DNA of 64,000 bases from Devosia sp. (GCF_017744655.1 NZ_JAGIAW010000002.1:301124-365123), one strand, 5' to 3'. Positions 29,596 to 38,850 are shown, counted from the stretch's first letter. Notes: generated from the letters alone by a model not told the origin. Translations and numbers: made by a program.

Positions 29596-30500
29596 ATGAG
29601 CATGGCCGCCAAGTGCGCCTATGTCGAAAAGATCGGTGCGGTCTATTATGTTCGCAAACGAATCCCACATGCCTGTAAGAGGCAGGCGGAAGGAGACGCG
29701 GTGCGGATGTCGCTCAGGACCAAGGACCGGGTGACAGCGCTCAAATGGGGTCTAGAGGCGCTTGCGGTGTTCGAGGAATTGCTGAGCACGGAGCCCAAGG
29801 ACGCGCTCATGCATCTGACGGGCAGCTTATTGACGAGCAATTGCGCAAGCCCAAGGACATGACCGGCGCCGATCTGGTCCGGCGAAGGGCACTCAGCAAT
29901 GTCGGCGCCAAGATCACCCGTCGTGCCCGCGAGGAGCTTCAACTGGGTGACAACCTCGATTCCATCTATGGGGAACTGGTGCATTTCCACCGAGCTACGC
30001 TCGAAGGTGAGAACATCCATGACCGGATGCCGCCGGAGGTACGGTCACGTCGCACCGCCCAAGCCGCGACGATCGATCTGTCGCGCTTCGATGCCGTTCT
30101 CGATGCGCTCGGGGCCACGCGTCCTCAGTCAGGTCCGGCGCCCTCCTCTTATACCTCTGCTATCAACACAACATCAGCACCGACGCCGCAAACGCTGCAA
30201 CCGGCCCGGAAAGGCCATCCCCGATCACATCGGCACCAGTCGTTAATAAGCTGCGCTTTCTGGCGGAGGACTATTTCAGGAATGCCGGCCAAGCAGGCGC
30301 CCGACGGCGTTTCCGAGGGTGATGCTGGACGTGCTGCTAGACGAGGCCTTTCGACACTCACGATTCGAAGTGCAGATTGTCGTAAGGGACGAGACCGCCA
30401 ATGGGATTTGGCCGGCGTGACGCAGCAGTTGCCCGATCCGATCGAACCAAGTGAGTGGGCGCATTTAGGGGCAAACTCCACACGCACACTGACTTGAGGG
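29596..30500 (+). pseudogene. Degraded tyrosine-integrase-like gene (DUF6538-type N-terminus)
   Basis: KCAYVEKIGAVYYVRKRIPHACKRQAEGDAVRMSLRTKDRVTALKWG, then the reading continues in another frame (GQLIDEQLRKPKDMTGADLVRRRALSNVGAKITRRAREELQLGDNLDSIYGELVHFHRATL) and decays without a catalytic domain; about 120 bp after tRNA-Ser. Confidence 0.6.
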
Positions 30501-30745
30501 CGGCGGCCCACCCCAATGTGGTTCCCGGAGGTGGACAGCGGCGATGGCCGCTTTCTCGAAGCGAAAGTGCGGTTTTGGAGGTATGAAAAGGGCGCGTCGC
30601 TGCCAAGCCGCATCCTTTCTCTTTCCGGCCTTCATACATGTCAGGATGCGTCGATGAAAGCGGCGGTAGTATTTCAGGATTGACCGCTGGCGCGTGTAAT
30701 CTGCCATCGCAACCGGTCATCAGAATTGATCGTTGGCATAGTCCA

Positions 30746-30776
30746 AAATTAGACAATCAATACAAATTAGACAATC
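30746..30776. repeat. 13-bp direct repeat, 18-bp period
   Basis: aaattagacaatc at 30746-30758 and 30764-30776. Confidence 0.55.
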
Positions 30777-31003
30777 GAAGAATGGCGCGACGTGTCGCGG
30801 TCGTCGATTTGGCCTTGGCCCAGACACACGCGCCAATCAGCAAAGCGCAATCTATATAGTTGAATGATAAGTAAAATTCCGAGTCCATTCAGGGAAAATC
30901 AGATTTGCTTAGATTAATATTTCGACCCGTACTTTCTGATTTCAGTTGATTTCCAAGCTGTCCGCGGCAGAGATGGCCCTCTGGGGAATGGCAGGAGGGG
31001 CAG

Positions 31004-31705
31004 ATGAGAATTGCTGGCTTGGTCGGGGTCTTTGTTCTTTGCGGTGGCGTGTGGGCACAGGAGAGTGCCGTTGATCGATTTCCGTCACAATTGCAGATTG
31101 AGATGCTCGAAGATGGCTTCGGCGCCTCGTCTGACCGCCCGTCGGGTGAGTTGAACGCGCTGACCATGTCCCTTGTGAAACACTTCGAGGGCTGGATACC
31201 GGCTGCCTATGACGACCCCGCCGACTATTGCACGATCGGCTACGGCCACCTGATCGCGTTGAAGAAGTGCGCCGACATTAACTTGGGGCAATTCGCCACG
31301 CCGCTGACCGAGGCGCAGGGCGAAGACCTCTTGCGCAAGGATTTGGGTTGGGCCCAGGTGGCGGTCGAGGAACTGGTGCGGGTCGACCTGAACGATGACC
31401 AGTACGGGGCGCTGTCGTCTTTCGTCTTCAATGTCGGCAAGACCAATTTTGCCTCGTCCACGCTGCTAAAAATGCTGAATAGGGGAGAATATGACGATGC
31501 CTCCCTGCAGTTCGCGCGCTGGGTGCGGGCCGGCGGCGAGGTCATGCCCGGGCTCGTCATTCGCCGCTCATGCGAGGCGACGCTGTTCGATGGCGGCTTG
31601 GCCCTGGGGCCCAGCGGTCGGTTCGACCGCTCGAAGTGCGTCTCCCAGGGGGCCGCGTCCGATGTCGGCGAACTCATCGATATCGAATTGGGCGAAGAGG
31701 AATAG
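31004..31705 (+). CDS. Secreted GH24 (T4/P21-type) lysozyme
   Basis: Signal peptide MRIAGLVGVFVLCGGVWAQ; VKHFEGWIPAAYDDPADYCTIGYGHLI (catalytic E...D...T) and DLNDDQYGALSSFVFNVGKTNFASSTLLKMLNRGEY. Confidence 0.87.
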   Translation: MRIAGLVGVFVLCGGVWAQESAVDRFPSQLQIEMLEDGFGASSDRPSGELNALTMSLVKHFEGWIPAAYDDPADYCTIGYGHLIALKKCADINLGQFATPLTEAQGEDLLRKDLGWAQVAVEELVRVDLNDDQYGALSSFVFNVGKTNFASSTLLKMLNRGEYDDASLQFARWVRAGGEVMPGLVIRRSCEATLFDGGLALGPSGRFDRSKCVSQGAASDVGELIDIELGEEE

Positions 31706-32950
31706 GTGGCGGCGATGTCGCGCGGCAGTGTCGCCCTGCTGTGTGCGGTGCTGTTGATGTGTGGTACCGCCTGGGCGAACCCGACGCAGTGCGTTAAGGA
31801 TCACTTCGCTCCAAACGACCTCGGGCCGCCAGTTCGTCACTGGGACCCGAACGAGGTCGAGCAGGTTCTTGGCGAGGTGCTGCGCACCTATCACCTGCAG
31901 ACCAAGGTTACGATCATCGCCTGCGACCGTGTGACCAATGTCCGGGCCTACACGGCGGACGGGAGCGTGCCCGGCGTGCCGAGAGGTGACTACATCATCT
32001 ATAAGGACTATTGGGTCAACTTGGTCATTGGGCACGACGCCCACCTCGCCTTTGCCCTGTTTGCCCACGAGCTTGCCCATATTGTCAACGAAGATACCTA
32101 TCGCGAGGCCGATGGTACGTTCGTGCGCGAAATTGAGCGAAGTGCCGATGAATTCGCCGCCTGCGTCCTCGGCCGCGCCAATGGCGAATGGGAGGCGATG
32201 GAGGAACTGCTGAGGAAGATCCGATGGCACCAGGACGAATTGTACCCGAACGCGAACGAGAGCCTCGATGCCGCAAGCAAGGCCTATGAAGACTGCCAAC
32301 AAGGCCGGACGGACACGAGGATCGGCTTTCATCGGAACAGCATTGTCGTCACGCCCATGCAGATTTTCCCCTCGCAGGTGGTGGATGACAGTGACGCGTT
32401 GAATGAGAAGATCGTAAATCTGCTGGTCCGATCGATAAGGGGCCTGCAATCGACCCTGGATAGGAGCATTGACGGGGAATTTGAGCAGGTGGCGATTGGC
32501 GTCATCGCCGACACGATCGACATAGACCCGAACATGCCCGACGAACTACTCGACGCGGGCAGCGACATGGGCGCCCTGGCAATCGTCACTGGAGAAGGCG
32601 ATCTGGTCGAAGGCGAACTAATTCTGACCTCCTATTTCTTCCCGATAAGGCCCAATCCGCAGAACGGGCGGCCCTTTCACCTCGCAACCATCGTGGATGC
32701 TCTGCCCATCCGCGATGACGTCAGCGCCGCACGCATGAGCGCGCGCCTGAACCCGGAGTGGTCACGGCGGGCGGTCCTGTCGTTAGCCGTCGAGGAAATC
32801 TACAATCGCGGCAGCGACCAGGCCGCCATTGATCGATCCGAGCAATTGCTGCTGGCTCTCAGGAAACAGCTGACGGAAGACGACCATATCCTAGTCGATG
32901 TGAACGCTCTTCTCAACTACATCGCTAAGCTGCGGCGGGCCGCAACTTGA
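31706..32950 (+). CDS. Secreted zinc metallopeptidase-like protein (HExxH / ExxAD) with uncharacterised C-terminal domain
   Basis: GTG start directly after the upstream stop; signal peptide; AFALFAHELAHIVNEDTYREADGTFVREIERSADEFAACVLG. Confidence 0.75.
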   Translation: MAAMSRGSVALLCAVLLMCGTAWANPTQCVKDHFAPNDLGPPVRHWDPNEVEQVLGEVLRTYHLQTKVTIIACDRVTNVRAYTADGSVPGVPRGDYIIYKDYWVNLVIGHDAHLAFALFAHELAHIVNEDTYREADGTFVREIERSADEFAACVLGRANGEWEAMEELLRKIRWHQDELYPNANESLDAASKAYEDCQQGRTDTRIGFHRNSIVVTPMQIFPSQVVDDSDALNEKIVNLLVRSIRGLQSTLDRSIDGEFEQVAIGVIADTIDIDPNMPDELLDAGSDMGALAIVTGEGDLVEGELILTSYFFPIRPNPQNGRPFHLATIVDALPIRDDVSAARMSARLNPEWSRRAVLSLAVEEIYNRGSDQAAIDRSEQLLLALRKQLTEDDHILVDVNALLNYIAKLRRAAT

Positions 32951-34356
32951 ACAAGAGCTGGCTGGTGGGATGTGCGATGGCCTTGGTGGCCGCTCCAGCC
33001 ATCGGCGCGGAATGCCTGCTCGTCGAGTTCTGCGCGCGGCAGATCCTGCCTAATGTAAAATTCCGCACGACAATCATAGAATATGTCGACATTACTGGCA
33101 CGGGAGCCGGGCACTCGCTGAGCCGCCTCAACTGGCGGGAAGCCTTTAGCGCGATCTATGATCAAGCCGGAGCGGGCGTAATCTACGCGCTGGACCGAAA
33201 CGACGAACTGACCGGCATGCTGGGGACCGACGACCAAGCGGTGATGGAGGAATTCATTGCCAATGGCTATCACCGCGAGGCGGTGGCGATTGCCGGGGCC
33301 CAAGGCGCTCATATCGCGCTCTGGGGCTCAGTGCTCGAGGACAAGGGGGACATCCTCTTTCAGCCGTCATTGTCGGTGTTTCCTGGCGACTCTGACTGGC
33401 TGGACCTGTCACTTTCTGGAGAGAATGGTGTAATCTCCGAACTCACCCTCGACATTCCGGCTTGGCGCATCGACTTCCAGCCCGATCTGCATGAGCGTGC
33501 GGCACTGTTCGCCCGGCCACTGCTGACGCGATGCGGCCTCTCCAGCCAGTGCCCGGATGGGGTCGATGTCCGCGCGGGGCCCTCGAATAAGGCCGAGATC
33601 GTTGGCAAGCTGCCGGTTGGCGCCGCCATTGCGGTCGAAGACATCACCGAGCAATGGTTCCTGCTGACACACGCCGAGCGCCAGTCTTATCTGAACCTCT
33701 ATCACACCGAGATGATCCCCCAGACTGTGACCACATCGCGCGCGGGCCAACTCTGGGTGTCACCCGATGGCGGGGCGGAACGCTCGACCGACGTGCGCGC
33801 GGGGGAGGTACTCGATGTCGTGGGTGCGCAGCGCCTGGGCGGACGGTTGTGGCTGGAACTGCGATCGGCCACCGGGAGCGGCTGGATCACCGACGAGGGC
33901 TGGATACCGCATTATTCCCATCCGGCCATTCATCTCGTCAACGGCTTCACCCGCTTCGGGCTGGGCAATTTCCGCGGCGCTGTGCGCGCTTTTCGTGCAT
34001 TCACCGATCAAGCGAAGCCCGAAGACAATGTCGCTCTGTCCATCGCTCACCAAATGGCCGCTCTCAGCTTAGTCCAGGCGGCGGAGGCCGCCGACAACCT
34101 TGAGGAGGCCGTTGCCCACCTGGCTCGAGCGCAGCAATTTACACCATTCGATCCTGTGCCGTTTGCCATAGAGGGGGCGGTTCGACTGCAACTGTTCGGC
34201 GAAACAAAAACTGGGGTGCAGGCACTCAACCATGCCATCGAACTGGATGGTGCCGATCCCGTCCTCACCGGGCTGCTGCGCCAGTTGTGCTCAGGAACCT
34301 TCCCGGGCCAGGACCGACTAAAATGCGACCCTGTGGCCGACGCGAGTGGCCAATAG
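32947..34356 (+). CDS. Secreted multidomain protein with two SH3b-like modules and C-terminal TPR-like helices
   Basis: Start overlaps the upstream stop; signal peptide; CPDGVDVRAGPSNKAEIVGKLPVGAAIAVEDITEQWFLL; LWVSPDGGAERSTDVRAGEVLDVVGAQRLGGRLWLELRSATGSGWITDEGWIPHY; repeated helical tail. Confidence 0.7.
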   Translation: MNKSWLVGCAMALVAAPAIGAECLLVEFCARQILPNVKFRTTIIEYVDITGTGAGHSLSRLNWREAFSAIYDQAGAGVIYALDRNDELTGMLGTDDQAVMEEFIANGYHREAVAIAGAQGAHIALWGSVLEDKGDILFQPSLSVFPGDSDWLDLSLSGENGVISELTLDIPAWRIDFQPDLHERAALFARPLLTRCGLSSQCPDGVDVRAGPSNKAEIVGKLPVGAAIAVEDITEQWFLLTHAERQSYLNLYHTEMIPQTVTTSRAGQLWVSPDGGAERSTDVRAGEVLDVVGAQRLGGRLWLELRSATGSGWITDEGWIPHYSHPAIHLVNGFTRFGLGNFRGAVRAFRAFTDQAKPEDNVALSIAHQMAALSLVQAAEAADNLEEAVAHLARAQQFTPFDPVPFAIEGAVRLQLFGETKTGVQALNHAIELDGADPVLTGLLRQLCSGTFPGQDRLKCDPVADASGQ

Positions 34357-34384
34357 GTACGACTTCCTTAGAAGGGAGAATACC

Positions 34385-34756
34385 TCAAGATGCGTATCGC
34401 TGAACTGAAGGGGCAACGCGACTGAAGCGCGCGACCTTTTCCAGCGCACACCCGTTGGTCTCGATCGTCGTACTGGGGGGCGTTCCAGACGACTTCTCGC
34501 TCTTCCAATTTAGCCTGGAGAAAACCGTCACGGTAAGCTCCCACTGCACTCGCTTGACCGCGTTTCGCCAACTAGTCTCAAACTGCTCGCGTGAAATTTC
34601 GACCTCAACATTGGCAGTTCTTGGCGTAGGGACTTCCGGGTCTAGTTGGTCTGGAAGGCGAGTGCCTCCCAACTCTAACATATCGCTACTTCGGCCTATC
34701 CCAGTGTGACCATCTGCCCAGACATCGACAACTCTGGTGGTTTCCTGGAAGGACAA
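34385..34756 (-). CDS. Hypothetical protein (reading frame remains open upstream of the annotated start)
   Basis: FQETTRVVDVWADGHTGIGRSSDMLELGGTRLPDQLDPEVPTPRTANVEVEISREQFETSWRNAV; the same frame reads upstream as VLRGQFLNVWVLEYEKRLSCHILCEGARLDPELKDFPLL. Confidence 0.4.
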   Translation of the reverse strand: MSFQETTRVVDVWADGHTGIGRSSDMLELGGTRLPDQLDPEVPTPRTANVEVEISREQFETSWRNAVKRVQWELTVTVFSRLNWKSEKSSGTPPSTTIETNGCALEKVARFSRVAPSVQRYAS

Positions 34757-34869
34757 GAGTGGGAAGTCCTTTAGTTCCGGATCCAGTCGCGCGCCTTCAC
34801 AAAGTATATGACACGAAAGCCGCTTTTCATATTCCAGTACCCAAACGTTCAGAAATTGTCCGCGAAGGA

Positions 34870-35147
34870 CTAGGCCCCAGGAAAATTGACCGGGCCGCCA
34901 AAGAAGTGGTTGGCCACTTCGTCCATGAAACTGGCTTCTGAGATCGGTAGTCCAGAGGCACCGCCGATTGCCGAGTCAATGCCACATCGCGGACACATCG
35001 CAGCCTGTGCGTCATCGATCCACTCCGAAATTTCGCTTGGCGCAAAATACTGAGACAGAAGAAGCAGGCGCAGGTGCCGCTACTCTGGATCTCCGACCTA
35101 TGCTTCCAAGAGTGTCCATGCGCAGCTTTAGGTTGTGCCCCGTCCAC
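34870..35147 (-). pseudogene. Zinc-ribbon 'cytoplasmic protein' family gene with single-base frameshift
   Basis: Frame 1: AHGHSWKHRSEIQSSGTCACFFCLSI; frame 2: FAPSEISEWIDDAQAAMCPRCGIDSAIGGASGLPISEASFMDEVANHFFGGPVNFPGA*. One missing base in the A4 run at 35044-35047 (T4 on the coding strand) joins the two. Confidence 0.7.
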
Positions 35148-35671
35148 CAGCCTTCTCCTTTAGGTTGAACATGACGCTGGCGATCCTGCGAACGAATGGA
35201 GGCTGGTTCGCAGATTAGCGTGGCTATTGGTTCGATGCAGTGTTTGGGCGAACCTAAGGCTACTTTCGTGCATCAACGCCCGAAAAGCTGCCAGTCGTCT
35301 TTCCACCCCCGCGCCGGCATGATTGAGGCGAAGCGCGAACGGCAGCTTTCGGGAATTCGAGATAGAGGTCTGGACGTCCGGAATGTGGCGCGTTGCAGAT
35401 GAGCCGTTGCGACTACATTTCGGCTATCCGAACGGGGCCAGGACGACCACCAAAACTGGCCAGCCTGAAGTGTGAATCGGTGGTGGTAGGTCTTCCGAGC
35501 GTCAAAGGCTCGCCGACCACGGCCTGGTGCTTATCACGGGTCATCAGCCCCTGGTGTGCGGCGGAGGCGCGGCGGCCCGAAGTTCCGCCGCCGCGTCCTG
35601 AAGATCGGATGCGCGCATGGCTTCGCCTTCCTTGGTTATCTCTCCAGATTCGCTTCGGGTTACGCGTTCAC

Positions 35672-36055
35672 TTAAACACGGGCGGTGCCGCGCCCTTCGC
35701 GCAACTGAAGCAGATTCCCGTCGGGATCTCTAAACCTTGCGGCATAGCCCCACGGAAACTCCAGTAACTCTGGCGGCTCAAATGTCACGCCGCGAGAGGC
35801 AAACGTTTCGAACGTTGCCCGGCAATCGTCCACTTCGATGGTGTAGACGGCGGAACCGAGTTCGGCCCTGGCTGGCGTGCCTGGCCAGAGAAGCAATTCG
35901 AAGTCTTGCCCCGGAACGCCTATGGTCAGGAACCGCGGCCCGTTCGGCGTTGCAGCGTCAACCCGCCTCTCGAAACCGATGATGGTCGTGTAGAAATCGA
36001 GGGCTTTGTCCTGATCGCTGACCAACAGCGCCACGTAGGGTATTTTCACCAGCAT
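35672..36055 (-). CDS. VOC family protein
   Basis: MLVKIPYVALLVSDQDKALDFYTTIIGFERRVDAATPNGPRFLTIGVPGQDFELLLWPG...FRDPDGNLLQL. Confidence 0.9.
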   Translation of the reverse strand: MLVKIPYVALLVSDQDKALDFYTTIIGFERRVDAATPNGPRFLTIGVPGQDFELLLWPGTPARAELGSAVYTIEVDDCRATFETFASRGVTFEPPELLEFPWGYAARFRDPDGNLLQLREGRGTARV

Positions 36056-36115
36056 GACGTTCTCCTTTCGCATCCGTTTCTCATCTTCCTGAGGCGCCTA
36101 TTGCGCGCCCGGGAT

Positions 36116-37651
36116 CTAGGGCTGTGCCAGGATCAGGCGCACGCTCGCGTCCTGGCTGGCGCCCCAGTCGCCCGGCTCGGACCAGACATGGAGATCGGGG
36201 CGAACTTCGGCTTCGCCGGGCAGAAACTCGTAGTGGAGGGTCGAGACACCAACGAGGAGCCCCGAATTTGGCAAGTTGAAGCGTCGCACTTCCTGCCAGT
36301 TGTTGGGTGCCGCGCCGGCCGGTTCGCCGACCAGGATGGCGTTGGTCATGGTCTTGAAGTCGACAGCGTTCGTCATCGCGGCAGAGAAGGTGGTGCGACC
36401 GATGAGGACGTAGAGGCCACCAGCTCTATTAAGCCAGGGACGGCTGCCAATCGCTTCGATGAAGGCCCGGCCGGCATTGTAGTCCCCGCCGGTATTGTCG
36501 CGCAGGTCGATAATGAGGCGGGGAGGGCGCTGCGCGTCGAGATCTCGCAACAGGGCGGCTACTTTGTCGGCTAGGTGGTCATAGGAGCGCCAGTTCACAT
36601 ACAAGCTGCCATCGGCAAGCGTCTGGCTCCAGAAGCTCTGGTTGCCTTCCTGCTGCCACAACGGCGCGCCGCCGTTAAGGGTGGCCCATTCGCCGGCGTC
36701 GGATGACGCGGTCAATTCGACCGGTGCGAGCCCGCCATCTTGCGCTTCGAATGTGAGGGGAACCGGCGAGCCGTCAACAACACCGATTGCCGCGAGGACG
36801 TCTGGATTGGACAGCAGGCCGGGCACGCCAGCCCGAAAGAACCCTTCGGTTTCGCCAGCGGGAATAAAAGGGCGCAGGCGCGCCACCACCTCATCGACCG
36901 GCACGGCATTCACCGCCACCAGTTTTGCCCCTAGCGCGGCCTGATGATCGACGGAAATCCCGACGACGCGTAGTCCGTCTTGGAACCAGAAGAACTCGAC
37001 AGGCAGGCGTGGGTTATGGGGAAGTGCCACTTGGGTATGGCCGTCGCCGATTAACGCGCCGAGTTTTCGCAATTCCAGCGCGACGCCAATGCCGTCGAGA
37101 TCGGGTATCGCGGCGCGAACACGCGTCACCTCCCGCTCGAACTCTTCGCGCGCAATTCTATGAAAGGGCGCGGCATGTTCCTGCGTGAGGATCTCCGTCA
37201 GCCGGTCGAGATCCTCAAACCACTGGGCTGTCGTCAAGTCCACCATCTCCGGAGGGGGCAGGAAGAACGTCCGGGCGTCGAGAACGGTACGCTGGGCGCT
37301 GATCGTGCCCCGAGCCTCGCCAAGGGAGAAGGTACCGGTCAACATGTCCCCGTCGACGGCCAGGGTCATGTCTCCAGTGCCACCGGGGCCTTCGAAACTG
37401 CCGGTGATCGAGCCAATCTGCTGCTGCGTCGCCGTCATCTCGAACGCGCCGATGGGCATGGAAATGGTGCCCTTGATCGCGGCGCCATCCCGATGCAGCT
37501 CAAGATGGGTAGGCAGGGGTGGCTGCGTTTCGATCCGGGTTTCTCCAGCGAAGCGCTCCAGCGCGTCTGGCAGGTCCTGTGCGGTCGCAGAGCCAATGAT
37601 GGCGTTTGGCGAAAACAGCAGGACGAGGCTGAGCAGCCTGGCGAAGGTCAT
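36116..37651 (-). CDS. S41-family-like peptidase/interphotoreceptor retinoid-binding-type protein, secreted
   Basis: Signal peptide MTFARLLSLVLLFSPNAIIGSATAQ; PPRLIIDLRDNTGGDYNAGRAFIEAI, LIGRTTFSAAMTNAVDF. Confidence 0.75.
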   Translation of the reverse strand: MTFARLLSLVLLFSPNAIIGSATAQDLPDALERFAGETRIETQPPLPTHLELHRDGAAIKGTISMPIGAFEMTATQQQIGSITGSFEGPGGTGDMTLAVDGDMLTGTFSLGEARGTISAQRTVLDARTFFLPPPEMVDLTTAQWFEDLDRLTEILTQEHAAPFHRIAREEFEREVTRVRAAIPDLDGIGVALELRKLGALIGDGHTQVALPHNPRLPVEFFWFQDGLRVVGISVDHQAALGAKLVAVNAVPVDEVVARLRPFIPAGETEGFFRAGVPGLLSNPDVLAAIGVVDGSPVPLTFEAQDGGLAPVELTASSDAGEWATLNGGAPLWQQEGNQSFWSQTLADGSLYVNWRSYDHLADKVAALLRDLDAQRPPRLIIDLRDNTGGDYNAGRAFIEAIGSRPWLNRAGGLYVLIGRTTFSAAMTNAVDFKTMTNAILVGEPAGAAPNNWQEVRRFNLPNSGLLVGVSTLHYEFLPGEAEVRPDLHVWSEPGDWGASQDASVRLILAQP

Positions 37652-37746
37652 CGTATATTGCTTCCTGAAAATGAAACCGTTTGTGTGCCGACCATGCTCT
37701 GCCCCCGATAGTTCATGGCCACGGACGGCGGCGTTGGATGCCCGCG

Positions 37747-38394
37747 TCATGCACCGCGTCGGCTGAAGGTCAAATGTGTGACGCCGCTGGGTGATGAGAC
37801 GGCTTCGATCTCATAGCGCTGCTCCAGAGACTCCAGGCCATCCCAGAGCCTTACGCCCCGGCCGAGCAAAATCGGCGTCACCACGATGTGCGCATGGTCG
37901 ACAAGCCCGGCGGCGAGAAAGTCTCGAACCACGATCGCGCCCCCTCCGATGCGTATGCCCTGGCCATTTGCAGCCTCGCGAGCCATCTCAAGCGCTCGGG
38001 CGGGCGAGGCGTCGATGAAGTGGTAGGTCGTGCCACCCTCCATCTCAATCGGCGATCGAAGGTGATGGGTGAGCACGAATACCGGCGTGTGAAAGGGCGG
38101 GTTGGCGCCCCACCAGCCTTTCCAATCGGGGTCCTCATGCCATCCGGGATAGCCGAATTTACCGGCTCCCATGATCTCGATACCAATGCCAGCGTCATGT
38201 TGGCGGACAAAGGCGTCGTCGATGCCGCCGCTGCCGTCCGACTGGCCGGAGGCTTTCCGCCACCACCGGGTTTCGAACATCCATTCGTGCAGCCGTTCGC
38301 CGGCATGGCCGAATGGCGTGTCCCGGCTTGTGCCCTCGCCGGTTCCGAAACCGTCGAGCGAAATCGAGAAGTTCTGAACGTAAACGCGTGACAT
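37747..38394 (-). CDS. RibD C-terminal / dihydrofolate reductase family protein
   Basis: MSRVYVQNFSISLDGFGTGEGTSRDTPFGHAGERLHEWMFETRWWRK...GGGAIVVRDFLAAGLVDHAHIVVTPILLGRGVRLWDGL. Confidence 0.9.
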   Translation of the reverse strand: MSRVYVQNFSISLDGFGTGEGTSRDTPFGHAGERLHEWMFETRWWRKASGQSDGSGGIDDAFVRQHDAGIGIEIMGAGKFGYPGWHEDPDWKGWWGANPPFHTPVFVLTHHLRSPIEMEGGTTYHFIDASPARALEMAREAANGQGIRIGGGAIVVRDFLAAGLVDHAHIVVTPILLGRGVRLWDGLESLEQRYEIEAVSSPSGVTHLTFSRRGA

Positions 38395-38433
38395 GGCCGA
38401 TAATCTCCTCGCACTGGATTTGGTCGTATCGAA

Positions 38434-38850
38434 CTAGGATCGGCGGACGGCCAGCCAGGGAACCGCCCGAGCCAGGACCAGGGTCCTGCCGGGGCCATGC
38501 ACGGCGGCGAATAACAGCCCGGCGACGAAGGTGAGATGATTGATGAAGAGCCCCATCTGCATCGGATTGCCCGGCCAGGAGGCCGGACCGTAGAAGGCAA
38601 AGCCGAGGAACAGCACATAGACCGCAGCCAGCGCCGCAGCCTCGGTGAAGAGGGCCCCGGTAAAAAACGCCAGGACCAGGCCAAGTTCGAAAAAGGCCGC
38701 CGCCCAGGCAAAAAACAGCGGAAAGGGAAAACCGATCGATGCGATAGCGGCCGCGGTGTCTCCGATACCCATGAACTTCATGACTAAGGCCACGAGAAAC
38801 GCGCCACCGAAAATCAGTCGTGCAGCCAGGATTGCGATTGTGCTGATCAT
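38434..38850 (-). CDS. DoxX-like membrane protein
   Basis: LAARLIFGGAFLVALVMKFMGIGDTAAAIASIGFPFPLFFAWAAAFFELGLVLAFFTG. Confidence 0.75.
   Translation of the reverse strand: MISTIAILAARLIFGGAFLVALVMKFMGIGDTAAAIASIGFPFPLFFAWAAAFFELGLVLAFFTGALFTEAAALAAVYVLFLGFAFYGPASWPGNPMQMGLFINHLTFVAGLLFAAVHGPGRTLVLARAVPWLAVRRS

Noticed and set aside
35195-35660. Small ORFs on the plus strand between the zinc-ribbon pseudogene and the VOC gene
   Set aside because: Translations show no domain character; the region looks like degenerate DNA with only an imperfect inverted repeat (about 35279-35292 / 35341-35353).
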